Shown here piece after piece: positions 1-12,125 of a stretch of DNA of 64,000 nt. The notes beneath the pieces are model-generated. The model worked only from the letters and a program-made list of their open reading frames with translations, had not been told where the DNA came from and did not search any database. How positions within the stretch are numbered: the first letter of the stretch is position 1; each line of letters opens with the position of its first letter. The stretch covers positions 16,153,263-16,217,262 of the forward strand of contig CM039126.1 of assembly GCA_022036555.1 (NCBI GenBank), given 5' to 3'. The position numbers were made by a program, and so were the translations under genes. The DNA comes from Microstegium vimineum (lineage: Eukaryota; Streptophyta; Magnoliopsida; Poales; Poaceae).

Positions 1-354
1 GACGGCCGCAGAGGCCACACACAGCCCACAGAACTGCAGAAACCGTCGCCGTCATACGGAAGCAAGCAGATCTCGTCGTCTACAAAGTACTACTCCGTAT
101 TGTACAAACAGCCGCGGTGTCGCAGGCACGATAAGCAGAAAGAGCAGCGCACTGCACTCCTGTTTCTTCTCTTCTCTGCACACTGCACATCCTCCCTCCC
201 GGACACGACAGGGCAGCCACCAGCCAAACCCGAGCGCCCAGAGCAAACAACAGGCCAGTGCGATTCGCTCCCGGAACCCGGATCGCCTGCAGGCCGCACC
301 GGCCGAAGGCCGATCCATCCCCCCATAACCGTAGACCTTCCGCCGACCGCTTCC
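1..354 (+). promoter_or_regulatory. 5' leader and proximal upstream region of the ALMT-like gene
   Basis: The 354 bases before the start codon are C-rich and hold an open frame in phase with the coding region, as is common for grass leaders. No TATA box can be assigned with confidence and the window begins here, so most of the promoter is outside. Confidence 0.35.
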
Positions 355-3300
355 ATGGCTGTGGGCCCGGCCGCGCGGCCGCCAACGCCAACACCGGCAC
401 CGCCAGCGCGGCTGGGGTCGCTGTGGTCGACGCTGGAGGAGCAGCGCGGGGCGGCGGTCCCGCTGCTCTCCTCGTCCTGGACCCTGCCGACCACCTCCCA
501 GCCTGGCGTCGCCGGGGACGAGGAGCAGCGGCCCAAGGAGGGCCTGCTCCGCCGGGCTGGCGGCGCTGTGGCCCGCTGGTGGGGGGCGGCGTGCGGCGCG
601 GTGGCTGAGCTGTGGGCGTTCGCGCGGGCCGACCCAAGGAAGCCCGTGTTCGCGGGGAAGGTTGCGCTCGCGCTCGCGCTCATCTCGCTGCTCGTCTTCC
701 TCCGGGAGCCGCGCGACATCGTCAGCCACTCCGTCTGGGCAATCCTCACCGTCGTCGTCGTCTTCGAGTTCAGCATCGGTGCGCGCCCGCCCTTTACTTT
801 TCTGGGTTTACTTGCGTTCAATTCAAGGTGTCATCTTTGGCATGGTCGGTTCCTCTACTGTTCAGTCTTGATTGAAATTCCTTCGTTTGTCAAATCTCTT
901 GCGTGCCTACATCTTCTGTTGGGATCTTTGTGCTGACCTGCCCTTGTCTCTGTTCCGACGCATCAGTTCTTGGAGCATGGCCATATACAAAGTGTTGAAT
1001 CGAAGTGGTGAATAAACAGTTCCGTCCAATTTTCATCTGATCTGCAGATCAGCAACTCCCGTTGCATTCAAATCACTCGGGCCTGCCAGCTTAAGAATGT
1101 TATTACGAGATCTCTTCTTTTGGGCAATGATTCTAGAGATGTTAGCTTTGTACTCCAAGCAATGTACGACACAGGTCCACTTTTAGGTAACCGAGTGAAT
1201 CAGTTGTTCCATGCAGAGACAGGATAACTCGTCTTCAGTTAACGTGGCCCCCTGCATTTGGCATTGTCGAAGACCCGGTGATACAGCAGCTTTTGACATT
1301 GCTGAAGACGGGTGGTAGATGGATTAAAAAATGGTGCTTGCGTAGTTTATGCTGTTGGATGCCATATTTTATTTCAAACCTGTGTGTAGTGGGTAGGGAG
1401 GTGGGATGTGTTGCTTTAAAACTATATTTATAATGGTGATGGACTACAACTTCTTAAAATTTAGGCCAGATGCTTCTTGAGACATCTTCAAAGTCCAAAC
1501 TATCATACCTTAAAATTTAATCCAGTCACAATTGGTAATTAAAGTATGGGTATCATCAAAATTATTTGGAAACCCTATTGTGTAGGTCTAATGTAAGAGC
1601 TCAGAGAATAATGGCTACTCAAATGGACTAAAGAAATAAAATTTGGAAGAAAAGGTAATATTGGTTGTTAAATGTTGTAGGTATTGTTTCTGTGATGCAG
1701 AAAGTTGAAAAAAAAAACATAGAGAACTGCTTCATTTAGTACTTGGTACTTAAAAGTATACCTCTGATTAACTATGATGGAAGATTTTTTATTTGACACT
1801 AAGGAAGCTGTTCTTGTTTATACATTTCGTTTTTGTCACTGGTCTATTAAGGTGCTTGCTTGCTTTTTTCTTTATCATTTTTTACTTAATACTACTACTT
1901 GTACACTTAGTCGGAAAATTTTGAACTTGGAGAAGATAAGTCCAGTGGCTTATCTGTTCGTATTCTGTAATTGATTTGAATCAGTGTTGATGCAGGTGCA
2001 ACGTTAAGCAAAGGGTTTAATCGGGGATTGGGGACACTAACTGCAGGAGCTTTTGCTCTAGCAGTTGCAGAACTGTCCAAACATCTGGGAAAACTGGAGG
2101 AAGTGATTCTTATAACAAGCATCCTTATTGTTGGTGAGCAATTACATTCTGAGAGCAATCATTTTTTTTTTTCTCAACAGGGCTTTAGAATATATCTAAA
2201 GTGCAATTTTCCTTATTTATATTGGTAGCCTTTTTCACAACCTTGACAAAGCTGCATCCGAAGATGAAGCCGTATGAGTATGGATTCCGTGTGTTCTTAT
2301 TGACATTCTGTTATGTTATGGTCTCTGGGTACAACACTGGGAAATTCACTGATACAGCTACAAGCAGATTTATATTGATTGCTATTGGTGCTGCTGTCAG
2401 TCTTGGAATCAATATAGGCATATACCCGATCTGGGCAGGAGAGGATTTGCACAACTTGATAGCAAAGAATTTCACTGGTGTTGCAAAATCCTTGGAAGGT
2501 ATGACCTTGCATTCTGCTTAAAATTCAGAGTATTTTCAATGCTGGAAAAAGTTAAAATATGTTTTTTCGTGTCCTTGGTCAACTGGCAATTGATTATATA
2601 TGCATCTGATTTGTTTATTTCTTGCCAAGTCTGCCAAAGTAATGACATCAAGTTCTTATATGCTTGATACTGTTCATTGGACATTTTCTCTAGGTTGCGT
2701 TGATGGATATCTGAGATGCATGGAATATGAAAGGATTCCTTCAAAAATACTTGTGTATCAAGCATCTGATGATCCTCTATATAGTGGGTACAGGGCAGCT
2801 GTTGAGGCATCAGCACAGGAAGAAACCCTGGTTTGTGCTTGTTCTATACTCAACAATCAACAGTCTGCCATATGTATATTGGTGAATTTTGATTAGGTAA
2901 TTTCTAGTGTGTTTTCAGATTGGTTTTGCTATATGGGAGCCACCCCATGGCCCTTACAAAACAATGAACTATCCTTGGAGGAGTTTCACCAAAGTTAGTG
3001 GAGCATTGAGGCACTGTTCCTTTGCAGTCATGGCATTACATGGTTGCATTCTTTCAGAAATTCAGGTTTGTCCATTTAATGTCAACAACAAACTGTCGAG
3101 ACTGCATCTTTTTTCTAAACAAATATATTATGGACATTAGGCACCACCAGAAAGCAGAAGGGTATTTGCTGCAGAGATTCAAAAAGTGGGACAGGAAGGA
3201 GCTAAAGTTTTGCGCGAGCTTGGAAGCAGAGTTAAGACAATGACGAAGCTGAGTTCTTCAGGTATTCTGTTCGAAGTTCACATGGCAGCTGAAGAGTTGC

Positions 3301-3861
3301 AAAAAAAGATTGATGAGAAGTCATATCTTCTGGTGAACACTGAGAGATGGGATGCTAGCAAGCAAGCTCAAGGAATCAAAGAAGTTTTAAATGGTGCTCA
3401 TGCTGTGGAAAAGGAAAACAAAAATGATGGCACCAGTGCTGTGGAAAAAGAAAAGAAATCCAAAGAAAACAACAATGCCGGGGTGGAACCTACCATGGTT
3501 GATCAAACTTTAATGCATCAGTCAAAGAGCTTTCTTGCAAATTCATTTCTTAGCAGATTTGATTCAGCATCAACAATTGACGGTTTTAAGCCATTACTGT
3601 CTTGGCCTGCTCGTAGATCATTCCATCCAAATACCACTTGAAGATGAGGATTCCCAAACATATGAAAGTGCAAGTGTCTTGTCCTTGGCTACATTTGCAT
3701 CACTTCTGATTGAATTTGTTGCCAGACTACAGAATGTTGTTAATGCATTTGAAGAGTTGAGTGAGAATGCTAACTTTAAGGATCCTGTGGAGGAGCCTAC
3801 TGCAGTTAGCACAAATGATGTTAGGTTTTTCGATAAAATACGCAAATTGGTAGGTTTCTAG
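355..3861 (+). CDS. Aluminium-activated malate transporter, ALMT9/ALMT4-like (six exons, last exon frameshifted)
   Basis: Exons read from GT-AG junctions and protein continuity: 355-778, 1996-2133, 2229-2498, 2694-2830, 2919-3065, 3141-3861. Phases agree at every junction. The product is an ALMT-family anion channel; the nearest plant relatives are the clade II tonoplast channels (ALMT4, 5, 6, 9), which move malate or chloride into the vacuole. The N-terminus of about 95 residues precedes a run of hydrophobic helices, the first near residues 100-117. Family hallmarks include [52 protein letters not shown] and WEPPHGPYK, followed by the long cytosolic C-terminal domain with [11 protein letters not shown]. 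The start at 355 is the first ATG giving the expected N-terminus. In the last exon the frame hits TGA at 3639-3641 just after FHPN, while the conserved continuation [19 protein letters not shown] runs in another frame to TAG at 3859-3861. As read the protein is about 538 residues; with the frame corrected about 612. Confidence 0.92.
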
Positions 3862-4729
3862 AGTTGACACTGATGACAACCTGCAAGGCTTCAGTTTCAG
3901 ATGACCATGCAATCCTGTTTTGGCATCCAGTTTCCCTTTTTAAAACTAATTTGGGGGTACGGAATGTACACTAAACTTGTGAATGTGCAATCAGATGATT
4001 GCATGCTGTATTGCTGGAGTTCAGTTTACAGCCACAGAAATCATCAGTATAGTAAAATGCTGATCTCTGCATCTTTTGTATTGCGTTTTCAACGTCTTGT
4101 AAATAATGTTACACCTGGCTGATTGCACGGATGTATGTTGCATGAAGAGGGTTCAAAGTATATTTTGTGAATTGCTTGTTTTTCATTCTTTTTTGCACTC
4201 ACCAGAAAATTTGATCTTAGTTTTTGCATCACTGTGATTTCTTGTTCTTTGTTAGTTTCGGTTGTCTTTAATGTATATATTGATGAGAGTTGTATCATAA
4301 TATTTCATCGACCAGAAAACTGCTGACAAGTGTCCCAACCTATATGACAAGGCAGTGCTCCTGCCAACTTTTCCAAAAATGAGATACCACAACTGCTATA
4401 GATTATGCGTCCTCACTTTAATCTTACAAAGTGAGATCTCGACAACATAGCAAACATGACTGCTTCTTTTGACTATATACACGCAGCGGGAATACAAAGT
4501 ACAATATACTAGCTATGCTTATCTACCTTTCCTTTCTATTTGCCCGTCTTGTAACTGTTTTTTTTTACTGTCATTGTAACCGTTTATCTATCTTGTAGTT
4601 ACATTCCTCCACACGATTATGGCCAAAGAAGAGGAGGGTTCCAAGGCAGTTTCAGAATTCAGACGCAGGATTGCACGTCTGTAAGAACAAGCATGGTCAG
4701 CCGATCTCACAGTAGCATCTTTCTAGTAT
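3862..4729. other. Shared 3' region between two convergent genes
   Basis: The ALMT-like gene ends at 3861 on the plus strand and the aspartic protease gene ends at 4730 on the minus strand, so these 868 bases hold both 3' untranslated regions. They are T-rich with no conserved reading frame. Exact polyadenylation sites cannot be fixed by eye. Confidence 0.5.
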
Positions 4730-7700
4730 TTACAGAAGTTGGTTGTGCAACGCTCGTCGCAGGAAGGAAGGAATTCTGCTTTGTCTGCGAGGGTTGCTGC
4801 AGTCTGAATCAATCCACCCGACCTCATTCTCATCATTATCATAAGCAATCAATTTTCCACGAAGAGAAACATCTGCAACAAACACGAGATAAGGATAAAT
4901 TTAGCAGGAATAGGTTGGGCAATCGAAAATTGTCAAGACAATGACCACTGAATACCTCCGACTATTATTACTGAATCATAACCGATCGCTGTTCCATCGA
5001 GCACCCCCAGGCACACATTGCCCTTATCCTGAAATGAATCCCAGGAAAACCAAGATATTGTAGGTGTACTACTGTATTTCAAATAGGAAATGGAGTATAC
5101 AGTGTTAATCATATGTAAGAAACATCACATGGGAACCTACACTGATGATCAAGTAATCTTCAGGACGAATGTAGAAGGTTCTGGAGAAGAAAAATCGTTT
5201 CTCGAAATGCAGACTCAAGGTCTTGAAAAAATGTTTCACATCATCCACAGATCTGAAACAATGCATGTCAATTTAGCAAAAAAGACATATTCAATTAAGA
5301 AATTTAATTCGATCATGTTACCTCACTGGAAAATCAGCTTTCATGCAGAAAGGAAGTGTTTTGTCCGAATCATCTTGTACAAATCGTGGGGATGCAGCCT
5401 GCAGCTGTTAAATTAAAAGAAAACATAAGCATTGACCTGTTTTGTGATTACATCTATCGAAGAATTGACACTCACCGAAGATATCAATTTTATAAGCGCC
5501 TCATTTGGGAAATATGTATATGTGGACCCAGTGTCAAAGATCACTTGAGTCAACTTCCCTTGCACATTGAGCTGCTGATCCCCGTAGTTTACTTGCTGGA
5601 CTCGGGCTCTGCGTATATCACTGAAGCTCGGAAGAAAGAGAAAGTTTCAGTTTTATGACCTAACTTTCATCACGTAAAGTTTATATAACAGTGTGTTCAT
5701 ATACAATTTTGTTTCACATATATATACGCCACGTAGAAGAGTTTGTGGCACACTGTACGAACTTGTGGTAGTCGGCTAGTGTGCTCAGGCAAATTAAAAA
5801 AGGCATTTCTTCACTTCTTCCACCTGTTTTTTTGCAACTAAATATCGGTGACTTTATTTAGTAGAGACATATGATGCAAGTCAGTTTCATGGCATTTCCT
5901 GAATCGTATGGTGACGGTGATTACTATGAATAGTGAATAAAAATCACCAAACTTGTAGCATCAGTGTGATAATATTATGGAGAGAGTAAAGACCTATAGA
6001 AAAACAGTTGGGAAATCTTTTCCCTTTTATGCATTGGGTCTCGAGAGTGACAAGAAATAGTAAGATTGTGGAGGATATGTTGCAAACACAACATATCGCA
6101 TTGGCTAAAAATGGTGCATGACATCCAAGGAAAGAATGATAGCCACACGAACTGAAATAATTTTTCATAAGACAGAGGCAACTTACTCTGCTGGACCATC
6201 TCGGATAGGGACCCAAGTCATTCCCCATCTAGGAAGGTAATCATCACCAAGAACCAAATAACCACCACCACTTGGATCTCTCGTCATACAGTGACCAAAA
6301 ACATTGGAAATAATACCTCGGCTGGCTAACTGTGTAGGAAGGCTTAGTGCCTGGTTGCTCAGGCCGAGAACTCCATCAGTATTTTCTAGTCTGTTTAAAA
6401 GAATTCCTTGCTGATCGTATCCACACCTGTATATGATAGACAAATGGCAGTTAGTTTCATAGACAATGTGCTAACAGACATCATTATTATACATGTCATG
6501 ATAATATCATTAGTTATTGGAAGGTTGACTCATACCCAAACATAATGTCTGCATTTTCTCTTCCACCATCTTCACTGATGAACTGCATATTATCACTTAC
6601 ATAAACGCCCATAGAGGAGCTTCCATCAGCATAACTGATATCATAGTCACACTGATTTGGGTTGTCATGTTGGACTCGTTCACAAAGTGGATCACTGGAA
6701 AGAACTAGATTCGTCCGTACGGGCCTATATAAAGGGTGAGGTCCCTGTAACAACATTGAACAAATGTTTATTACAGAATCCAGTGAAGAACTTGTGGCAA
6801 TCGAGCTAATCATGAAAAAGAAAGAAGAGCTTCAAATGGGGACTTTGATCCCATGACTTCAGTTCAGCCCCTCAACCACCAGGACACATGGATGTTACCA
6901 CAAATTACGATCATCATGCAACAACATTGTAGTAAAACGGAGCATGTAGCTGAAATGGTGTGTACCTTTGCACAGCTTGTGCATGGCACGTCGCACTGTA
7001 TCCATGCTGTATGGCTCCCAGTATCAACATCAAGAAAATACGGCCTTGGAGGATTGCCCAAAGAGACAGTAGTGTAGTACATCCTGCAAGGGTAAGGGCG
7101 TTAACAACATTTAGAAGGAAAAACAATGCGCGACAACAGCGGTGGTCAGGGCCTACCCACAGTTTGAAGTGTATAAACAAGAGAAGACGATCTAAATCAT
7201 CAAATAGTTATTATTATATATATGCCCGTTTGTTGGCAAAGAGTGTTGACTTCAAAGCCAGCAAAGCAGTATCGTCGCTCTAATTTTATTCGAAAGTGCA
7301 CTGTTAACACAAAATTTAAGGACAGTTGTATATGTGAGTATACTAGACAACTTTGAGAGAGAGTAGACCCTACTGAATGAAATCCCATCCCAAATGATTG
7401 AAAGAGTTATGGTTCTGTATGATGGTCAAACTTCCAACTCTGTGTGAAGGAACCAACTACTACTAGAGTACAAACTCTGCAACAGCACTAAAATAAAAGA
7501 AATGATAGTTCCAACTACTCCCGAAAACAAACAGCAGAGCGATTACTGGTTGTAATAGCTGGTGGAGGAGAAATTAGTTATTATAGGACTCCAAACGTTG
7601 GGTTTTCTCTATAATAGGACTCCTAATGTTTGATTCTCTCTAATAGAACTCTAAACAATTACAATAAACCATAATAACATTTTAGGCCATTTTAATTTCT

Positions 7701-9602
7701 TTTAACATCTAAATACACATCTAAATACATGTATTCGGTTCTTGTCGGCTCCTCCGAAGTCGCTCGCCGTCGAAATGGTCCAGAATTATTTTCAATTTTT
7801 TTCTTCTTTCCTCCCTTTCCATTCTTTCTTCTCGCAGGGCCTGGTGCAGTGCGCCACCACGACGGAGCGGAACCTCCTCGCGGACGCGTCGCGGATCGTG
7901 GAGCGCTGCGGCAAGGACAACGGCTCCGGCTCTGGCTTCGGCCAGAAGAAGGCGGACGTCCAGCGCGCCGTGGCGGATGGGCTCCTCGCGCTCGGGTACG
8001 ACGCGGCAGTGTGCACGTCGCGGTGGGAGAAGAAGCCCTCCCTCCCGTCCGGCGAGCACGAGTACATCGACGTGGTGTTGGAGTCCGGGTCCGGGTCCGT
8101 GTCCGGCGGCCGCCTCGTGGTGGAGCTGGGCGTACTGCGCGGCGCTGCAGGTGCTGCCGCGGCTGTTCGTGGGCATCCCGTCGTGGCTGGGCCAGATCGT
8201 GGCGGAGGCACGCGGCAGAGCCTGCGGAAGAGCGAGCTCTACTTCCTGCTGTGGCGCAAGCACGAGTACATGTGCGCAAAGTGGTTGTCCCCGCACGACT
8301 GCAGCGGCGGCGGCGATGCGGACAAGGCGCCCGTGCTCGCGCTCGCCACGCCGATATCCACCGCAACCTTCTCCGGCGAGTTCGAGCTGCGGTACGGTTC
8401 CACGAGAAGCCGAAGGCGGCCGACGACATTTTTTCTTTATCTGCGCCGCTCGACCTCGAGGAGCTCGTCAAGGACGCCGCGTTCGTCGGCTTCTCCGGGA
8501 GGAACAAATACATGTATTAAAATGTGTATTTAGATGTTAAAAGAGATCAAAATAGCCTAAAATGTCATTAGAGCTTATTGTAATTGTTTGGAGTCCTATA
8601 AGAGAGAATCAAACGTTAGGAGTCCTATTATAGAAAAACCCAACGTTTAGAGTCCTATAATAACCAATTTCTCTTGGTGGAGCCCCCTGAAACACGGTAT
8701 AGCCAACTGAATAGCTAAGGAGACATTAAAATAAACTCAAAATCATGTGAAAGTGAACAGAAATGCGCGTAATTATGAGGCGGCGAATAAAAAATCACCG
8801 AAAATTGAGGAAAAAGTGTCAGCAAATAGGAGCCCACAAAACTGTCCAGGAGTGTCCGCGAACGAGTGCCGATAAACCCAAGGACCAAAGGCATATAGTA
8901 CAAGACTACAGGAGCCGCATGGAACTAGATAGAGCGCAGACATTTCCGCACAGAAAGCAACAACAAGGATTCAAGGAACCAACAAGTTTGTTCGAGAGAA
9001 TGTAACAGCAGATGGAAGAACAGTTACTGTTGGGCAGAAGCAGAACTACGGAAGCGAATTATTGCAGAGGCTGAACGTACGCACCCTTCCGGGAAGAGGT
9101 TACCGGCGGTGAGCGGCGGGAATAGCAACGTGGAATTCTGCTGCCAGGCGCCGCCGCTGGCCCCGCCGCGGCGTGGCTTCGGGTAGAGCGGCAGCAGGAA
9201 GGACCTGCGGCCGCCGGTGTCCCCGTCGCCGCCGTCCTCCTCCTCCCGCGCCTCCAAGAGCCGCCAGGCCGCGGCGGCGTCCCCGCCCGCGTACAGGCAA
9301 ACATAGGCCGCCACTGCCACTGCCAGCGCCGCGAGCGCCAGCACCGCCACCGCCGGGCGCCACAGCGAGGACGTCGCCCGCGGCGGCCGCTCCTCCTCCT
9401 CCTCGTCGTCCTCCTCCTCTTGGCCGGCGTGGGCGTCATGAGGAGGAGAGGAGGAGGCGGGCAATAACACGTGGCCGTCGTTGGGGACCACGATCGTGAC
9501 GTACCCGTTGGGAACCCGCCGCTGGTGCGGCTCGCTCAACTCGTCCGCCTTCTCCTCCGGTGGTGGACCGGGCGACGACGTCACTGGCGGCGTGGCGGCC
9601 AT
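4730..9602 (-). CDS. Membrane-anchored pepsin-like aspartic protease (APCB1/nucellin-like), nine exons
   Basis: Exons in gene order: 9602-9085, 7083-6966, 6744-6536, 6426-6187, 5620-5476, 5398-5322, 5252-5141, 5028-4956, 4872-4730; total 1635 nt, about 544 residues. All junctions are GT-AG and in phase; exon 5 could start six bases earlier (5626) without changing frame. The N-terminal part is acidic and low-complexity, then one hydrophobic helix (AVAVLALAALAVAVAAYVCL, near residues 83-102) predicts a type II membrane anchor. The peptidase A1 fold follows, with first catalytic motif DVDTGSHTAWIQCD and second VIFDTGSTYTYFP, plus YDISYADGSSSMG and the C-terminal VSLRGKLIAYDN block. This order matches Arabidopsis APCB1, reported to process the co-chaperone BAG6; that role is only inferred here. 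Both catalytic Asp residues are present, so an active enzyme is likely. Intron 1 (7084-9084) contains a Pack-MULE. Confidence 0.9.
7568..7735 (+). repeat. Left TIR of the Pack-MULE
   Basis: 168 bp. Matches the reverse complement of 8507-8673 with scattered substitutions, ending at the shared ACATGTATT. It contains two internal copies of a TATAGGACTCC-like motif. Confidence 0.9.
7838..8518 (+). pseudogene. Captured fragment of a DUF506 (PDDEXK-like) gene inside the Pack-MULE
   Basis: Translation on the plus strand shows the grass DUF506 pattern: TTTERNLLADASRIVERC, DGLLALGYDAAVCTSRWEK, GEHEYIDVVLE, then LFVGIPSWLGQIV, WRKHEYMCAKWLSPH and DDIFSLSAPLDLEELVKDA. These blocks lie in different frames (changes near 8140, 8205 and 8395), so the copy is not translatable as a whole. 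The conserved stretch between VVEL and the LFVG block looks deleted. Just before 7838 is a long pyrimidine tract ending CTCGCAG, which resembles the 3' end of an intron and implies that genomic DNA rather than cDNA was captured. DUF506 proteins have no established biochemical function. The fragment lies antisense to the host protease gene. Confidence 0.82.
8507..8673 (-). repeat. Right TIR of the Pack-MULE
   Basis: 167 bp inverted partner of the left TIR. The outer edge is fixed by the following TTGGTGGAG target duplication. Confidence 0.9.
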
Positions 9603-10460
9603 GTCGCGGCGGCCGGGGTACGGTGGTGATCGCGACGCGAGCGGTAGGAGAGGAGCTGGTTTGATCGATCGTGGGAAAGAAAGAGAAGAAGCCCGCAGGC
9701 CGGCCGCGCAAACGCAATGCCACGCGCGCGAGCTGCGTGCCTGCGAGGGAAGGAGAAGGAGGAGGGAGGGAGGGAGGGCGGCGACTGGTTTGTTTCGCGG
9801 ACTGGGTTTGGTATATCACTGCTCCGCCTGTCCGCCCCGAAGGCCAAGTCGATGCCGACGACCGACCCCGCCTGCGCTGCGGACTGCCGGCCTGCGGGTC
9901 GCGGATGGCGCTACCTATAGCGTGCGCGGTTTGACTTGCGCGGCCGCGAGGTGGCTGGTGGTGGTGGTGGTGGTCGGGGGGCAGGACGGGGATTTCTGCG
10001 CGCGACGCGATTCATCATCAGTTGCCGAAAAGGCTGTTTGGTCCAAATGCTCTTGCTCGCTCGTTCGTATGGATGCACTGCACGAGCACGGTGGCTTTGT
10101 GCTCATTTTCTGCCTGTCTTTGTCGTGGCCACTTGTAAGCTGTAACTGGCATGATCTTGGCTGGAGACGCAGGGGGATACGGGATCATACGGTGCCCGTC
10201 CCTTTGCTGGATGGTGTACTGGGCTAGCTAGCTAGCTGCGTCTGTTTCTAGATTTAAATTAATGCTGGGGGTGTTTTCATGGCGTGACAATTATGGAATA
10301 TGTACCAATTAAGTTCTCAATAAAGAAGGCCAAATCGTGTATATATATACTTTCAAGTTGGAAATAAATGTTCTATGTACAGCCCCATCTTTAACCAAAG
10401 GGGAACCCATTTTATCCAAATGAATTTTTCTCTCCTGTATATAGGTAAGAAAAACAATCT
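9603..10460 (-). promoter_or_regulatory. Upstream region of the aspartic protease gene
   Basis: About 850 bases of mixed GC content 5' of the minus-strand start codon at 9602. It is G+C-rich and purine-repetitive near the gene and contains a GGTATATCAC TATA-like string on the minus strand near 9810. No coding pattern is seen; promoter role is inferred from position only. Confidence 0.35.
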
Positions 10461-10461
10461 A

Positions 10462-11032
10462 GGCCTGTTTAGTTCCCTATGAAATCTAAAATATTTTGGG
10501 TTTTGGCTCATCATTTTGTAAAATAGAACTAAACACCACCCAAAATTTTTGGGAAAAAGTGATCCATTCTTCATTTTGGATTTTGGACTCAAGAGATCAA
10601 AATAAATCAAACTTTACATTATAGGGCATGTTTGGTTAGGGGTCACTAAAGTTTAGTGACTAAATTTTAGTCACTTTAGTCCCTAAAATGCCAAACACCT
10701 TGACTAAAGTTTAGGGGCCACTAAAGTTTAGTGACTTTTAGTCACAAAAGAGTAGTTAAAAGTGACTAAAGTGTACATGTGACATGTGCTTTTGTGGATG
10801 GAACCAAACAAGAGGCCACTAAACTTTAGGGGACACTAAACTTTAGGAACCACTAAACTTTAGTGGGTTAAACCAAACAGGCCCATAGTTTATGTCACCC
10901 TTACAATCTTCATCGGAATCCAAAATAAGCCCAACTTTAGTTAGAACTAAACAGTCAACTTAAATATTTTGCATTCTGTATTTTGGAATCCAAAATAGTT
11001 GAGATTTTGGATTTTGCTAAAAAGGACCCTAA
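10462..11032. mobile_element. Degraded MITE-like element interrupted by a second MITE
   Basis: Sequence starting GGCCTGTTTAGTTCCC with repeated AAATTTTGG-like strings resumes after an inner element and runs to a region rich in the same motifs near 11030. GGCCTGTTTAGTTC is a common end of grass hAT-like MITEs. Outer limits and target duplication are not clear. Confidence 0.45.
10624..10884. mobile_element. MITE with gggc(a/c)TGTTTGGTT ends
   Basis: A 261-bp element with inverted ends GGGCATGTTTGGTTA and TAAACCAAACAGGCCC, filled with the internal repeat ACTAAAGTTTAGTGACT and flanked by ATA on both sides. The many CTAAA/TTTAG palindromes give strong hairpin potential. Superfamily is uncertain. 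Confidence 0.7.
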
Positions 11033-11269
11033 TAATGTCAAATCCAATGCAATTTTGACTCTAGATAGGTAAATCTATTTTCCTCCTAGCGAAGAGTTGT
11101 CTACTTTTTTTCTCTAACTTGTCATACTTTTCATGATATATAGTTCAGTGATTCATTTTTGGTCCTACAAATCTTAAACCTCTTTTGTGTCCTCATGTGA
11201 CATCGAGGTACCATGACAAAAAAGTATATGCAAAATTGAAACGAACTATGATAGAGTAAAGAGAGTTTC

Positions 11270-12060
11270 CACCTTAGCTACCTGGCTGAAAGTATCGTTA
11301 TAGCGGTACAATTTTGACTATAAATAATGAATATGTCTGTATGAGCAGAGGTCTTTCCCTCTGTTTTGGCTACGTATAATTTCTATGTGCAAATAATTGG
11401 GACATGTGTTCATTGCGGAGGTCAATATCAGGTCTATTTAATTATGGAAGAAAGTCAAGAAAAATTCAAGCATACTTAGGGGCTGATTGGGACTGCTTCG
11501 CTCCACGTTTTTTTAGTTTTGCTCCACGTTTTTTAGTCAAACAGTTTTAGCTCCACGTACACAGCTCCAGAAAAAATACCTAAAGAGTACTCCACAAACT
11601 CCAGTTTTTTGTGGAGCTGCTCCATTTGCAGAGCAGAGTTTATATGGACCAAAACCACTGGCATAAAACAAAAATGGGAGAAACAAATTATTGTGGCTGC
11701 TGCTTTCGTCATGCTGAATATACATTTGAAGAAGCGAAGGTTCTCATGGCAACTGAAATTTAGCGAATCTTTTTTTCTCCTATATTGTGAGGGGTATATG
11801 AGATTTCTTAACTTGGTTTGGTTGGCTGCTCTTACTCAGCCCCTTATGAACGAACACATAACTTATCTTTGTAAGCACATCTGAAATGCTGAAATAGCAA
11901 ATCTTGGTGGCGTAGAGCCTTTATATATTGGCATTTTTTTTTGTTACATATAGTTGCAAGCTGAAAATTTCATGACCATGTAGTTGTGCTATTAGTTTTT
12001 TTTTTTGGAATGGAAAGTCGATGCAAATTTACAAGTATAAAGTTACAAAATAAGCTTTTG
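11270..12060. repeat. Segmental tandem duplication, copy A
   Basis: Shares ordered blocks with copy B (12556-13480): gtCTGTATGAgcag at 11335 against 12598, TCTCATGGcAACTGAAA at 11742 against 12825, and GACCATGTAG at 11974 against 13398. No coding content. Copy A carries an extra MITE-like block at about 11480-11640. Confidence 0.65.
11480..11640. mobile_element. MITE-like GCTCCAC-rich block
   Basis: Begins GGGGCTGATTGGGACTGC and contains repeated GCTCCACGTTTTTT and TGGAGCTGCTCC motifs typical of a grass MITE family. It is absent from the matching place of copy B, as expected for an insertion. The right edge is approximate. Confidence 0.5.
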
Positions 12061-12125
12061 AAACTTATTGATAAGTCTCTACTGTACATTAAACTTTGTA
12101 ATGTCGTTTTATTCATGTAAGATTG

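Larger units (their letters stand above)
7568..8673. mobile_element. Pack-MULE (non-autonomous Mutator-like element) in protease intron 1
   Basis: The element is bounded by near-identical long terminal inverted repeats (7568-7735 and 8507-8673, about 167 bp) that begin GAGAAATT and share the block TTATTATAGGACTC. It is flanked by 9-bp direct repeats, CTGGTGGAG at 7559-7567 and TTGGTGGAG at 8674-8682 (8 of 9 match). Long TIRs plus a 9-bp target duplication define Mutator-like elements. There is no transposase frame; the inside is GC-rich captured gene sequence. Total length is 1106 bp. Confidence 0.92.

Noticed and set aside
52..821. Long minus-strand and alternative-frame open frames over the ALMT first exon
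   Set aside because: They are GC-rich shadows of the real plus-strand exon, with Arg/Pro/Ala-rich low-complexity translations.
7692..8513. Minus-strand open frames opposite the captured DUF506 fragment
   Set aside because: Arg-rich shadow frames; the recognisable protein is on the plus strand.
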